Translations under genes and position numbers: made by a program
The notes under the pieces: model-generated
Databases searched by the model: none
Told to the model about the DNA's origin: nothing
The model's input: the letters and a program-made list of their open reading frames with translations, nothing else
DNA from: a virus
Length of the DNA stretch: 64,000 bases
IMG/VR virus record: IMGVR_UViG_3300021180_000006
Location: 1-64,000 of that record
Reading direction: 5' to 3' (one strand)
In this document: positions 63,669 through 64,000 of the stretch, one piece after another
Numbering within the stretch: position 1 is the first letter of the stretch
Layout: every line of letters starts with the position of its first letter

Positions 63669-64000
63669 TCAGTGCGCGAAACGTTCAAAAGTAATCGCGC
63701 CAGTCGTATGAAAACGCAGGATGATGTAGATGATCGGGGCGAGTTTGGCCGGATCATCGAGCTGGCAATAGTCGGGCAGTCCGGCGCCGGAAAGTTCCAG
63801 GATCGCCAGGTCGCCGTCGCAGACGCACAATCGCGCCTTCACGCCAGCGGGCAAACAAAGCAATTCGGCCCAGCGCTCGGCCGTCATCTCTTTAACCAGA
63901 TGAGGCGACAGGTTCATCATTTGCAGACTGACGCGGGTGATCGCTCGCTTGTTTACCCTCGGACCAAGGTCGTTCAGGAAATCCGTTCGGGCCGAAGAAG
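63669..64000 (-). CDS. partial hypothetical protein at window end
   Basis: The frame is open from 64000; ATG 63920 is internal. Readable text TDFLNDLGPRVNKRAITRVS, EMTAERWAELLCLPAGVKAR, LCVCDGDLAILELSGAGLPD. No motif recognised; the gene starts outside the window. Confidence 0.6.
   Translation of the reverse strand, partial: SSARTDFLNDLGPRVNKRAITRVSLQMMNLSPHLVKEMTAERWAELLCLPAGVKARLCVCDGDLAILELSGAGLPDYCQLDDPAKLAPIIYIILRFHTTGAITFERFAH

Noticed and set aside
62635-63711. 358-codon rightward open frame
   Set aside because: Antisense to a clear CgeB-like glycosyltransferase.
1-64000. prophage boundary with host chromosome inside the window
   Set aside because: Genes on both sides of the att fragment are phage- or plasmid-like, with no metabolic or housekeeping host genes.

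Overview
The window is a GC-rich, gene-dense part of a tailed, temperate-type phage genome, or of a phage-derived element. A planctomycete host is inferred, not shown. Most genes are small, overlap by ATGA or TGATG junctions and lie in long one-direction blocks. The host guess rests on a planctomycete-style tyrosine recombinase whose active site departs from the textbook form, on a planctomycete-like pseudopilin carried as cargo, and on heptamer and G-rich dispersed repeats of a kind common in those genomes. No rRNA, complete tRNA or CRISPR array is present. Terminase, portal, protease and capsid genes are absent; given gene order they should lie beyond base 64000, upstream of the leftward structural block.

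Layout. (1) 91-8091: about 20 very small leftward genes, many with CxxC zinc-binding motifs, plus an NlpC/P60-like hydrolase and an ASCH protein. (2) 8222-9326: rightward ParA plus ribbon-helix-helix partner (partition module), followed by a roughly 270-bp segment bounded by 21-bp inverted repeats. (3) 10228-13651: small DNA-binding proteins, a candidate excisionase, a tyrosine integrase and, just upstream of the integrase start, a 42-nt 3' fragment of a tRNA-Phe gene flanked by repeated TTATGGT boxes. This looks like an attP with phage-type genes on both sides. (4) 13947-32188: a rightward early/replication block with HNH nuclease, two ASCH-like or radical-SAM-like phage proteins, a C5 cytosine methyltransferase with an unusual repeat region, a DnaA-domain-IV protein, a second recombinase, a replication initiator carrying an iteron-like origin inside its gene, a DnaC-like helicase loader and a phage CsrA. 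It ends at a terminator at 32196-32225.

(5) 32281-64000: a leftward late block. Read in transcription order (right to left) it has glycosyltransferases and methyltransferases, a head-tail-joining-like protein, a histidine phosphatase, virion fibre-like proteins, a beta-propeller protein with a tail-terminator-like C-terminus, a tail-tube-like protein, an HNH endonuclease, tail chaperone G and G-T (with a -1 frameshift site), a GPZ-like minor tail protein, the tape measure, further tail proteins, and a last group of glycosyl/sulfo/methyl-transferase genes. Into this block several rightward cargo genes ('morons') are inserted: a type IV pseudopilin operon with a secreted coiled-coil protein, a lone methyltransferase, a seven-module zinc-finger array with a partner, and others.

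How it fits together: integrase, excisionase candidate and attP point to integration at tRNA-Phe. ParA/RHH suggest stable maintenance as an extrachromosomal replicon as well. Initiator, DnaC-like loader and DnaA-like domain recruit the host replisome. CsrA may reprogram host mRNA use. The many sugar- and methyl-transferases probably decorate the virion or alter the host surface. Four genes have -1 frame breaks at slippery homopolymers; one (G/G-T) is expected biology, the other three could be sequencing deletions.
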